This document shows positions 6,520-14,333 of a DNA stretch of 15,002 nt, one piece after another. The stretch is taken from contig DJVR01000036.1 of assembly GCA_002441285.1 (NCBI GenBank), forward strand, positions 1 through 15,002, in the 5' to 3' direction. Both the position numbers and the translations under genes were made by a program. Positions within the stretch are counted from its first letter, which is position 1. Each line of letters starts with the position of its first letter. Source of the stretch: Candidatus Atribacteria bacterium UBA6251 (GTDB taxonomy: Bacteria; Atribacterota; Phoenicimicrobiia; Phoenicimicrobiales; Phoenicimicrobiaceae). The notes beneath the pieces were generated by a model. The model was not told the DNA's origin. It was given only the letters and a program-made list of their open reading frames with translations, and ran no database searches.

Positions 6520-7284
6520 TTACGACCATTCCCACTTCAAAAACCCCATTTGGAGCGAAATTTCTTCAGCAGCAGCTAAAATTTTTGATATTAATTTATA
6601 TTTACTTTGTTTGTTTTCTTTATTATAATAACGAAGGCTCGGCCCGCCTATGGTCAGGGTTGCTACTAATTCATTGTAACTATTGAAGATTGGAACAGCT
6701 ATAGCATTTACCCCGGAATATACTTCTTCTTTACTGATGGCAAATCCTCTTTTTTTTACTATTTCCAACTCTTCTTTTAATTTGCTCATATCTATTTTAT
6801 ATTTATCTATTACCTCTTTTTTCTTCTCATCTGGTAAAAAAGCTAAAAACACCTTTGCTGAAGATCCTTTATCTAACGGCAGCATTGTTCCTCTCTCTAA
6901 TGAAAATCGGAGGGGATTTGTGCCGTCAACTTTTTCTATAACTATATTTTTATTTCCAATAATTTGAGTTAATATCGATGTTTCTCCAACCTCTTTGGTT
7001 AATTTTTCTAATACTGACCTACTAGCTTTGAGTAAATCTATATTACTATAATGGGTTAAGGCGAGACTTAATAGTTCATTTCCACAAAGATATAATTTTT
7101 CTTTTTCATCTTTTTTAACTAATCCTTCGTCTACTAAGGTGTTTAAAATTTCAAAAACCACACTTTTCGCTAATCCCAAATGAGAGGCAAGTGCGGTTAC
7201 CCCCCAACCCTTTGGTTTTTGAACAAAACTTTTTAATATTTGTGCCGTTCTTCTTACAATAATATTTTTTCTTTTTTCAGCCAT
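6520..7284 (-). CDS. IclR-family transcriptional regulator
   Basis: DNA-binding regulator of 254 residues. An N-terminal winged helix-turn-helix (about residues 8-68) contains VTALASHLGLAKSVVFEILNTLVDEGLV, the characteristic IclR recognition-helix region. A C-terminal ligand-binding domain (about 85-250) contains FSLERGTMLPLDKGSSAKVFLA and VNAIAVPIFN, both typical of the IclR effector domain. Such proteins usually sense small organic or aromatic acids and act as tetramers. It lies between clusters 1 and 2, in the same direction, with its own strong promoter and a perfect palindrome at the expected start site, so autoregulation is likely. The ribosome binding site is poor, suggesting low expression. 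Its candidate targets are both flanking clusters; the effector is unknown. Confidence 0.92.
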   Translation of the reverse strand: MAEKRKNIIVRRTAQILKSFVQKPKGWGVTALASHLGLAKSVVFEILNTLVDEGLVKKDEKEKLYLCGNELLSLALTHYSNIDLLKASRSVLEKLTKEVGETSILTQIIGNKNIVIEKVDGTNPLRFSLERGTMLPLDKGSSAKVFLAFLPDEKKKEVIDKYKIDMSKLKEELEIVKKRGFAISKEEVYSGVNAIAVPIFNSYNELVATLTIGGPSLRYYNKENKQSKYKLISKILAAAEEISLQMGFLKWEWS

Positions 7285-7299
7285 TTTTTAATTCATTTT

Positions 7300-7320
7300 A
7301 TTGTGAACACCTTTCACAAT
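7300..7320 (-). promoter_or_regulatory. Perfect palindromic operator in front of the IclR gene
   Basis: On the minus strand the arms are ATTGTGAA and TTCACAAT, perfectly complementary, with a 5-base spacer AGGTG. The element begins two bases after the -10 box and covers the expected transcription start, the position of a repressor roadblock. Size and symmetry fit an IclR-family binding site. Confidence 0.7.
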
Positions 7321-7322
7321 CT

Positions 7323-7351
7323 ATCTTATCAAAGTTATTTTCTCTTGTCAA
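7323..7351 (-). promoter_or_regulatory. Strong sigma-A promoter of the IclR-family gene
   Basis: TTGACA (7351-7346 on the minus strand), a 17-base spacer and TAAGAT (7328-7323) form a near-consensus promoter, the best in the window. The start is expected near 7316, inside the palindrome at 7300-7320. This separates the regulator's transcription from cluster 1 upstream. Confidence 0.82.
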
Positions 7352-7473
7352 ATATTTTTTCAATAATTTTTTAATCTTTATAATTTGATAAAATAATTTT
7401 TCCATATACAGAAATAAATTACATCTTAAATGCTTTTAACTTTATAATCCTAAAGATTATTATCTAACGAATT

Positions 7474-8106
7474 TTAACCAAATAACTTTTTTAAAAGTGT
7501 GCCAAAATTATCAGTTAGCTTGTAAAGATTATTCATCCCCTCAATATCTTTTACTATTGAACCTCTTTCATTTCCAAAAATTGTATTTTCGTAACAAGAC
7601 CCTACAACATACATCTCATTAACCAACATAAAATTATTCAATTTCCACAAAGCCATACCGCCTCCTGCCCGACGAGCAGTAGTTATTGCTGCTCCTACTT
7701 TACCCTTTAATACTGAAGATGGAATATTTTTATAAGTAAAGCCGGGATTATTAGAATTATCTTCAATAGCAGATTTAGCTAAAATATGAAAAAATCGGTT
7801 ACCCCGAGCTATTAAATCTTGCATTAAAGGAGTGATATTAAAACTATAAACAGGACATGCAAGTATAATTCCCTGAGCAATTGTCATCTTCTCCATAATT
7901 TCTACAAGTTCATCATCAATAAGACAATTCCCTGTTTTTTTACAGTTATCACAGGCTCGGCAATGTTCAATCTTTTTATTAGCTAGAGCTATTATTTCGG
8001 TCTCAACACCAATCTTGGCCAATCTTTTAGACATAATCTGTAAAGCTAACTCTGTATTACTATTCTTACGATGACTACCTGTAATAGCTATAACTTTAAT
8101 AGACAT
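7474..8106 (-). CDS. Iron-sulfur flavoprotein (Isf-type, NADPH-dependent FMN reductase fold)
   Basis: Flavodoxin-like electron carrier of 210 residues. The N terminus MSIKVIAITGSHRKNSNTE is the FMN-phosphate loop of the NADPH-dependent FMN reductase superfamily. The compact motif C49-x2-C52-x2-C55-x5-C61 is the [4Fe-4S] signature of Isf proteins from methanogens and anaerobic bacteria. CPVYSFNITPLMQDLIAR is the second flavin-binding loop. The frame is open further upstream to 8235, but that extension overlaps the preceding gene and encodes an unrelated sequence. The ATG at 8106 has an AGGGGGG ribosome binding site and starts the conserved domain. It lies 34 bp after its paralogue. A role as electron donor to the activase or to the cluster 1 flavoenzyme is inference. 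Confidence 0.86.
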   Translation of the reverse strand: MSIKVIAITGSHRKNSNTELALQIMSKRLAKIGVETEIIALANKKIEHCRACDNCKKTGNCLIDDELVEIMEKMTIAQGIILACPVYSFNITPLMQDLIARGNRFFHILAKSAIEDNSNNPGFTYKNIPSSVLKGKVGAAITTARRAGGGMALWKLNNFMLVNEMYVVGSCYENTIFGNERGSIVKDIEGMNNLYKLTDNFGTLLKKLFG

Positions 8107-8140
8107 ATTTCCCCCCTGTTTCTGCAAAAAAGATAATAAT

Positions 8141-8770
8141 TTAAGAAGAATGATAAGGATAAATGTTATCACCGTATTTTTTCTTAACATAATTAGATAG
8201 AGGAACTGAATATTCTTCCGGATATCTGTTACCATTCTCCTTAAATAATGCCATTAAGCGACCTATTTCCCATGCAGATTTCATTGCATATTCATTTTTA
8301 ATTACATCACCAGGTACAGTACCATAGTGAGCAACACATTCAACACATAACATATGAGAATATATAAAAAAGCGCCGTAAGACCCCAGCGGCTGTATCAA
8401 CCGCCACTCTCGCACCAACTACAATTCCAGCTCCTACCTTGTTAGCAAGTCTTCCGGAAGCAGTATAGGGTAACAACCTATCTAAAAATGCAACCCCCAT
8501 ACCACCAATGGTCCAATAAGTAGGGACTCCAATAACTATGCCATCAGAAGTTACCAATTTTTCGCCAATCTCTTCCATATCATCAATCAAATGACATTTT
8601 CCAGATTTTATACACTTCATACAACCATCGCAAAATTGTATTTTCTTATCTCTAACAAAGATAATTTCGCTCTCAGCCCCAGCTTTTGTTGCAGCATCTA
8701 AAACTTGTTTAACCAGAATCTCCGAATTCCCTCCAATTCTAGGAGTACATATTACCCCTACAATTTTCAT
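8141..8770 (-). CDS. Iron-sulfur flavoprotein (Isf-type), paralogue of the next gene
   Basis: A 209-residue flavodoxin-fold protein. It has the FMN loop TPRIGGNSE (residues 9-17), the compact [4Fe-4S] motif C47-x2-C50-x2-C53-x5-C59 with the same spacing as its neighbour, and GVPTYWTIGGMGVAFLDR (from residue 81) as the second flavin loop. Isf proteins are homodimers that pass electrons between ferredoxin and acceptors, and some reduce oxygen or peroxide. The two tandem copies are clearly diverged, suggesting distinct partners or a heterodimer. AGGGGGG lies in front of the ATG, the same unusual G-run seen in the other copy. A 20-bp hairpin separates it from the TRAP binding-protein gene upstream. 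Confidence 0.87.
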   Translation of the reverse strand: MKIVGVICTPRIGGNSEILVKQVLDAATKAGAESEIIFVRDKKIQFCDGCMKCIKSGKCHLIDDMEEIGEKLVTSDGIVIGVPTYWTIGGMGVAFLDRLLPYTASGRLANKVGAGIVVGARVAVDTAAGVLRRFFIYSHMLCVECVAHYGTVPGDVIKNEYAMKSAWEIGRLMALFKENGNRYPEEYSVPLSNYVKKKYGDNIYPYHSS

Positions 8771-8805
8771 TATTATACCCCCCTAATTATTTATATAGAT
8801 CACAC

Positions 8806-8847
8806 AATTAAGGTATAGGAATTTTTCAAAATTCCTATACCTTAATT
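8806..8847 (-). other. Perfect 20-bp inverted repeat between TRAP and flavoprotein genes
   Basis: The arm at 8806-8825 is exactly complementary to 8828-8847 with only 2 bases between them, giving a long hairpin (loop of 4 or more in practice). It begins 28 bp past the TAXI gene stop codon. No T-run lies outside the stem on the transcribed strand, although the stem ends in TTAATT. It may act as a partial terminator or a 3' stabiliser within the operon. Confidence 0.65.
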
Positions 8848-8874
8848 TTATTAAATTAAATAACAATTTACTAT

Positions 8875-9831
8875 CTATTTTATTACTCCAACTTCTTTGA
8901 AATACTTCTCTGCACCTGGATGAATGGGCACATCTTTCCAACCCAAAATAGCACTTTCCAACTCTAATGGGCTAAAAGCACTATGTGCTACTTTTAATTC
9001 ATTTAAGTTATCCCAAACACTTTTAGTAAATTGGTAAACAAGTTCAGCATCTAAATCTTTATGAGCAATAATCATAACAGGAAAAGCTAATGTATTTACT
9101 TTTTTATCTACACCTTTATAAGTGCCAGCAGGAATTGAGGTAGGCGCCATTATAAATCCCATATCCTTATTAAATTTATCAGCATTTGGACCTTCTAATG
9201 GTAATAAATCTATCCTTTTAGTAACTGCAACTGAAGCAATGTTCGGCATTGGTATATTAGCTATAATAATGGCAGCATCAATTTGTTCATCTTTTAGGGC
9301 ATCCGCAGAGTCTTTAGTACTCAAAGATGATACTTTGTAATCACCAGATTTTAGACCATAGGCTTCTAACAAGGCTGTAGCAACTCCCCTGGTAGATTGA
9401 CCTGGAGCTCCTATATTTATTTTCCTTCCTCTTAAGTCTTCAATACTTTTAAAATTATCTTTAGCGTTTACTAAAATGTGTATGGGAGACATTAAAAAGC
9501 TAAATAAACCGCAAATATCAGGATATTTAGCATAACCTTTAATTACTACATCATTACTGGCTTCAGCAATAGGTATTGTTTGTTTAGCGATTAAACCTAT
9601 ATTCGCCTCAAAACCTTCTGTAACTTGAGGGAAAATTTTTAAGCCCTCTAAATGCTTATTTGCTACATCAGAAAGAACTCCCCCCATAATATAAGGAGAA
9701 GACCCAGAACCAGAGGTGCCCAATGCCCACATAATACCTTCAGCTTTTGCCACAATATTAAAACTAACTATAGTAAAAACCAGCAAGGTTACTAAACACA
9801 TTTTTAAGATTTTTGCATTATTAATTTTCAT
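8875..9831 (-). CDS. TAXI-family TRAP transporter substrate-binding protein
   Basis: Periplasmic or lipid-anchored binding protein of the TAXI type, 318 residues, which pairs with fused TRAP permeases. A signal peptide spans about residues 1-30 (basic MKINNAKILK, a hydrophobic core, cleavage near AKA-EG). The mature start LGTSGSGSSPYIMGGVLSDVANK is the glycine/serine-rich TAXI pattern, and DLRGRKINIGAPGQSTRGVA is the conserved central segment. The frame is open eight codons further upstream from a TTG, but a GGGAGG ribosome binding site lies within that extension just before the ATG at 9831, so the ATG is the start. It follows the permease gene after 107 bp. TAXI proteins bind varied carboxylates (glutamate, 2-oxoglutarate and others); the ligand here is unknown. 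Confidence 0.9.
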   Translation of the reverse strand: MKINNAKILKMCLVTLLVFTIVSFNIVAKAEGIMWALGTSGSGSSPYIMGGVLSDVANKHLEGLKIFPQVTEGFEANIGLIAKQTIPIAEASNDVVIKGYAKYPDICGLFSFLMSPIHILVNAKDNFKSIEDLRGRKINIGAPGQSTRGVATALLEAYGLKSGDYKVSSLSTKDSADALKDEQIDAAIIIANIPMPNIASVAVTKRIDLLPLEGPNADKFNKDMGFIMAPTSIPAGTYKGVDKKVNTLAFPVMIIAHKDLDAELVYQFTKSVWDNLNELKVAHSAFSPLELESAILGWKDVPIHPGAEKYFKEVGVIK

Positions 9832-9938
9832 TTTTTTACCTCCCTTTTTTATCAATATTTATTTTTGTGGTCAAATCTAACAAATATTATCAATTTAACC
9901 ATCTTTTGTTTCATTACCTAATCACAATCTTCTATATT

Positions 9939-11912
9939 TTATATACTATTCTCCCTATTCTTATTCCCCCCCTCAACATTCATTTTAAATTTTATACTCC
10001 TTAATTGGTAAATCACTATAAGGAATACTAATAATAATCCACTTATAACCATTAACCACCCCCCTTTTAGATTTATTATCAAAAGACCGGCTATAAATAA
10101 AATGATTCTTTCCGGCCAACTTGTTTCATTTATTAACCACCCTTTTATGCTACTTGCAATTGCAATAACTCCAATTGTTACAAGCACAAAAACAAGTAGT
10201 ATTTCATGCCAACTACCCATCATTAATAATTGGGGATGAAAAATCCATATATATGGAGCGATAAAGACAGCCAAAGCAAAACGGGTTGCTGCTAGGCCTG
10301 TCTCAAACCAATCTGCCTTTGCTATGGCTGCAGTTGTAATTGCAACCAAACAAACTGGTGGAGTTAACCCCGATAATATAGCATAATAAAAGACAAAAAA
10401 GTGTGCTGCTAATGCTGAAACGCCTAATTGCATCATTGAAGGAGCTATAAAAATAGCTGTTAACAGATATACAATAGGAGTAGGCATGCCCATACCTAAA
10501 ATCAAGCTTACGATCATCGTAATGAATAAGAGTAATACTAAATTCCCACCAGCTAACGTTATTGCAATACTTGAAAAACGCATTCCTAATCCAGTTAAGG
10601 TAACTGAGCTAATAATTATTCCAATGCCTGCACATAATATAGCAATTTTCACAACAGAATAAGCGCCTTCTTCACAGGCTTGCAAGAAATCTTTCCAGCC
10701 AAAGTGATTTTCTTTTCGAAAGTAAGTAACTACAATACAACAAATTATAGCTATAAAACCAGATTTTGTAGCACTATAACCTGCTATCATTAATGTATAA
10801 ACTAATACCAATAAAGGTAATAATAAATGTCCTGAAGATAAAACTACATCCCTTAATTTTGGCAATTTATTCTTATTTACACCTTTTATACCACTACTAA
10901 CTGATTCAAAATGAATTATCGAAAAGATATTTATGTAATAGATAATTGCCGGAATTAATCCCGCTAAAGCTATCTTTCCATATGGAACCCCGACTATCTC
11001 AGCCATAATAAAAGCTGCTGCTCCCATAACTGGCGGCATTAACTGCCCCCCGCAAGCTGCGATTGCCTCTATTGCAGCAGCTATATGACTTTTAAATCCT
11101 TCTTTTTTCATCATCGGAATTGTAAAGGAACCTACGGCTGCAGAGCTAGCAAGAGAGCTTCCTGTTATAGTCCCCATTAAAGAACTGCTAATAACGCAAG
11201 CTTTTGCCATTCCACCCGAATACTTACCTACTAATGAAAGGGCTATATTGATAAAAAAATCTGTTACCCCTGTCTTGCCCAAAAATACGCCAAACAATAT
11301 AAAAATATATAGGTAAGTTGAAGACACTGATAAACCAGTGCCAAAAATTCCCTCTGAAGAATATGATAACAAATAAATTAATCGTTCTAAACAAATCCCA
11401 GGGTGAGCAAAAAGCCCCGGAAAATATGGACCAAACAACATATATGCTAAAGCAACAAGCATAAGAAAAAAGAAAGTACGATTTGAACGCCTGTTTGCTT
11501 CTAATACTAACAATATAACAACAATGCCTATAAAATTATCTAATTTTGTTAAATTTTCCAGATTCTCTATTCTGCCAGCTACTGCTTCATAAAAAAATAC
11601 TATATATCCAACAGAAAATAAGCTTATAAACACGAGAAGATAGTTGATTATATCTCCTATTTTGCTTTTTAGATTTTTCTTGCTTGCTGGATAAATTATG
11701 AAGAACAAAACTAAAACAAAAGTTAAATGTACTGCCCGATGAATAATGGCTGTCTTATAAATACCAAAAGCAGCTGTATATAATTGAAATAAAGAAAGAC
11801 TGATAGCCAAAACTGTTACCAATTTTTTAAGGTTGCCTGCAAGCGATCTCTTGATTATCTCTTCACTTTGCAAATTAATATTTTTTTCTTTCTTCTTTTT
11901 AAATATATTCAA
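9939..11912 (-). CDS. TRAP transporter fused permease (4TM/12TM, DctQM-type)
   Basis: Integral membrane protein of 657 residues in which the small (about residues 27-160) and large (about 165-650) TRAP permease subunits are fused. This is the usual partner of TAXI binding proteins. Residues 232-300 contain GGMAKACVISSSLMGTITGS, SFTIPMMKK and GGQLMPPVMGAAAFIMAE, hallmark segments of the large subunit. GMGMPTPIVYLLTAIFIAP marks the second half of the transport domain. The start is a TTG at 11912, preceded by AAGGTGGTG. No nearby ATG has a better ribosome binding site. The gene begins 25 bp after the flavoenzyme stop, so both are on one transcript. It acts with the downstream TAXI protein to import an acid, perhaps the substrate of the flavoenzyme (inference). 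Confidence 0.92.
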   Translation of the reverse strand: MNIFKKKKEKNINLQSEEIIKRSLAGNLKKLVTVLAISLSLFQLYTAAFGIYKTAIIHRAVHLTFVLVLFFIIYPASKKNLKSKIGDIINYLLVFISLFSVGYIVFFYEAVAGRIENLENLTKLDNFIGIVVILLVLEANRRSNRTFFFLMLVALAYMLFGPYFPGLFAHPGICLERLIYLLSYSSEGIFGTGLSVSSTYLYIFILFGVFLGKTGVTDFFINIALSLVGKYSGGMAKACVISSSLMGTITGSSLASSAAVGSFTIPMMKKEGFKSHIAAAIEAIAACGGQLMPPVMGAAAFIMAEIVGVPYGKIALAGLIPAIIYYINIFSIIHFESVSSGIKGVNKNKLPKLRDVVLSSGHLLLPLLVLVYTLMIAGYSATKSGFIAIICCIVVTYFRKENHFGWKDFLQACEEGAYSVVKIAILCAGIGIIISSVTLTGLGMRFSSIAITLAGGNLVLLLFITMIVSLILGMGMPTPIVYLLTAIFIAPSMMQLGVSALAAHFFVFYYAILSGLTPPVCLVAITTAAIAKADWFETGLAATRFALAVFIAPYIWIFHPQLLMMGSWHEILLVFVLVTIGVIAIASSIKGWLINETSWPERIILFIAGLLIINLKGGWLMVISGLLLVFLIVIYQLRSIKFKMNVEGGNKNRENSI

Positions 11913-11937
11913 ATTAATTTCACCACCTTATTAAAAT

Positions 11938-13911
11938 TTAAACTTGTAATCCTATTTTAAATCCCTCATGTACAGCATCCATAATATTGCCAGGTCTTTG
12001 GCAATCCCCTATACAAAACAATTTTGGCACAACATCCCTTAATTTATTCTCTAATTTATCTTCTGCCTTCACTCCTACAGCAATAACAATTGCATCAACC
12101 TTGATCGTTTCTTCTGCCCCATTTCTTTCCATTATCACGCCATCGGACTTTATTTGTTTTATACGAGTATTGGTATATATCTTTACCCCATAATCTTTTA
12201 AACTTATCATTAGCGGAACTTTAACAGCGTGTACCATATCTCTTGCCACTTCAGGAAGTATTTCAATAACTGTCACCGTTTTCCCTTTTTCTGCCAACCA
12301 TTCAGCAGTTTCTAATCCTACTTCTCCTCCCCCAATAATAACTATTTTTTGCCCAATATCTGTGTAATCATTTTTGAGTAAATCAAGTGCCCAATAAACA
12401 TTCTTATTTCCCTTAATTCCCTTAATATCTGGTATAATCCTATTGCCACCCGACGCTAAAATAATCACATCTGCTTTAAATTCTTTAACTGCTTTTTCAT
12501 TTGCTTCTTTACCTAATTCTACCTGTACATTTAATTGATTAATTTTATTTTTGAAATAATTAACAATTTCATTTAACTCTTGTTTGCGGGGAGGCTTAGC
12601 AGCTAATACAATTGTTCCACCTAATTCTCTTTCCTTTTCCCATAGATTAACTTTATGTCCTCTAGTCGCCGCAGTAATAGCCGCTTGTAGCCCTGCAGGA
12701 CCACCACCAATTATTAAAACTTTCTTTACATCCCTCTTATTTACAGGTACATACCTAAATTCTTTTTTACCTTCCTTTCCTGCCGATGGGTTTAAAATAC
12801 AGGTAATTGGTGTGCCTTTAAGCACACTTCCTACACAACCATAACAACAGGAAACACAAGGTCGAATATCCTGATATCTACCTTCGGTAACTTTCTGAAC
12901 CCAATAAGGGTCAGTAATTAAAGGCCTACCCAAGGTAATCATATCTGCTTGATTTTTTTGCAAGACATCTTCTGCAAATTGTGGATGGCGAATTTTATTT
13001 CCTACTGCTACTGGTATTGTTACTCCTATTTTAATATTTTCTGCTAAATTAACAATGCATCCCTCGGGGGTACCTATCGGTGCTTCTGCTGAAATAAAAT
13101 TTTTTTCGTGGAGAACAGCCCCAAATCCAGTAGAAACACTAATAGCTTTAATTCCTGCTAATTGCAGCCTTCTCGCAATTTCCCTAATTTCTAAAAATGA
13201 ATTCCCGCCCTCAGGCTCTTGACCATTCATCCGAGCAATTAAGGGAAAATCTTCTCCTACTACACTCTTTACTTTTTCGATAATTTCTAAAACAAACCGC
13301 AAACGATTTTCTAAACTCCCCCCATATTTATCCTGTCTCTTATTAGCCCAAGGAGATAAAAATTCACCACATAAATACATATGAGCACAATGTATACTAA
13401 TAAGATCAAATCCAGCTTCTACTGCCCTTCTCGCCGCCTGGCCAAATTTTTCTATAATTTCTTCAATCTCTTCTTCTCTTAGCTCTCTCGGAGTAACTTG
13501 CCCAGGGAAGGGATGGGCTATCATTGATGGTGCAACGGGTATTTGACCTCGAGTGACTTCTAAGTAACCATTTTCTAAAGTCACACGACCTGCCCTTCTA
13601 CCTGCATGGGAAAGTTGAATTGCTGCTTTAGCACCATGTTTTTTTATAGCTGTACCAAGTTTTTTAAGCAGAGGTATATATTTATCATCATCAATTGCTA
13701 CAGGATTTTTGGCATTATTTCCTATTGGAAAATCAACTATGCCATCTTCGACTGTAATTACACCTACTCCCCCTTTTGCTCGTTCTTCATAAAAATCAAT
13801 CATCTGCTCAGTAATAAATCCATCTTTGGCAAAATTATTAGTCATTGGTGCCATAATTACTCTATTTTTAATTTCTAAATTACCAATCTTAATTGGTGAA
13901 AGTAACTTCAT
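11938..13911 (-). CDS. Old Yellow Enzyme family NADH:flavin oxidoreductase (enoate / 2,4-dienoyl-CoA reductase type)
   Basis: Three-domain flavoenzyme of 657 residues. Residues 1-345 form the FMN TIM barrel; H174, H177 and Y179 have the spacing of the OYE substrate-binding pair and proton-donating tyrosine, and KYGGSLENRLRF is the family signature. C352-x2-C355-x3-C359-x11-C371 is the [4Fe-4S] motif exactly as spaced in E. coli FadH. A first Rossmann fold (VLIIGGGPAGL, from 398) binds FAD. A second (IVIIGGGEVGLETAEW, from 523) ends its strand in Glu550, favouring NADH over NADPH. Length matches clostridial 2-enoate reductases (about 667). The reaction would be reduction of an activated C=C bond; the substrate could be an unsaturated acid or CoA ester. 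GGGAGG precedes the ATG. It heads cluster 1. Demethylase relatives such as trimethylamine dehydrogenase are an alternative. Confidence 0.9.
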   Translation of the reverse strand: MKLLSPIKIGNLEIKNRVIMAPMTNNFAKDGFITEQMIDFYEERAKGGVGVITVEDGIVDFPIGNNAKNPVAIDDDKYIPLLKKLGTAIKKHGAKAAIQLSHAGRRAGRVTLENGYLEVTRGQIPVAPSMIAHPFPGQVTPRELREEEIEEIIEKFGQAARRAVEAGFDLISIHCAHMYLCGEFLSPWANKRQDKYGGSLENRLRFVLEIIEKVKSVVGEDFPLIARMNGQEPEGGNSFLEIREIARRLQLAGIKAISVSTGFGAVLHEKNFISAEAPIGTPEGCIVNLAENIKIGVTIPVAVGNKIRHPQFAEDVLQKNQADMITLGRPLITDPYWVQKVTEGRYQDIRPCVSCCYGCVGSVLKGTPITCILNPSAGKEGKKEFRYVPVNKRDVKKVLIIGGGPAGLQAAITAATRGHKVNLWEKERELGGTIVLAAKPPRKQELNEIVNYFKNKINQLNVQVELGKEANEKAVKEFKADVIILASGGNRIIPDIKGIKGNKNVYWALDLLKNDYTDIGQKIVIIGGGEVGLETAEWLAEKGKTVTVIEILPEVARDMVHAVKVPLMISLKDYGVKIYTNTRIKQIKSDGVIMERNGAEETIKVDAIVIAVGVKAEDKLENKLRDVVPKLFCIGDCQRPGNIMDAVHEGFKIGLQV

Positions 13912-14061
13912 TTCCTATCCTCCCTATTATTATTTTTCAAAACTGCTTTTATTGACCCAAGGGTACAGAATATCGCGAGCATGCCCTTAAGTATTTACAA
14001 CACCCCAAATAATTTCACTTGTACCTATGTGAATAATATTTCTTGCGCTTTTTTAACTTTT

Positions 14062-14082
14062 AAGTAGAATGCTGTTCACATC
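14062..14082 (-). promoter_or_regulatory. Candidate IclR-type operator upstream of the flavoenzyme operon
   Basis: On the minus strand it reads GATGTGAA-CAGCA-TTCTACTT. The left half matches the other two candidate sites (GATGTGAAC is shared with 6406-6414), and the GAA-N5-TTC core equals that of the perfect palindrome at 7300-7320. It lies directly downstream of a possible -10 box, as in the IclR promoter. Confidence 0.4.
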
Positions 14083-14084
14083 TT

Positions 14085-14112
14085 TATATAAACATACGAC
14101 ATCTATTTAAAA
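14085..14112 (-). promoter_or_regulatory. Possible promoter of the flavoenzyme-TRAP operon
   Basis: TATATA (14090-14085 on the minus strand) is preceded after 16 bases by a weak TTTTAA. The position just before the candidate operator mirrors the IclR promoter arrangement. The leader to the flavoenzyme start would be about 165 bases. In A/T-rich DNA this could be chance. Confidence 0.3.
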
Positions 14113-14333
14113 AATCCTTCTTTTTTTTGAAATTTTTTTTATTTTTTCCTGAAAGTTTCTGTAAGCCTGTTCGTGTCAACAACTTGTGGGTACTTTTCCT
14201 TACCTCAAAAATTAGGGAAATTAATTCAAGTTACAGAGTAAGCGATGATAAGTAAATTCTAACAGTAAAATGAGCATAACAATAGCAATACATTCTAATG
14301 ATACACTCCTATATCTTTTTGTTCATCATTTAA

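Larger units (their letters stand above)
13912..14333. other. Intergenic region upstream of cluster 1
   Basis: The 420-bp stretch holds no open frame that looks coding. The part next to the flavoenzyme gene carries the candidate promoter and operator listed separately, plus an outward-facing pair of half-sites TTCAC (14014-14018) and GTGAA (14029-14033) that may be a second regulator contact. The part from about 14140 to 14333 is probably the non-coding end of the decayed insertion sequence; I could not define its terminal repeat. Confidence 0.5.

Noticed and set aside
7444..7460. Intrinsic terminator of the flavoprotein operon
   Set aside because: The stem is only 6 bp of mostly A/T pairs and no T-run follows on the transcribed strand.
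12584..12844. Open frame on the plus strand, 86 codons
   Set aside because: Antisense to the Rossmann and iron-sulfur region of the OYE-family gene, with no start signal.
14150..14179. Outward promoter from the insertion sequence driving the flavoenzyme operon
   Set aside because: A TTGACA lies at 14174-14179 on the minus strand, but no acceptable -10 box occurs 16-18 bases downstream.
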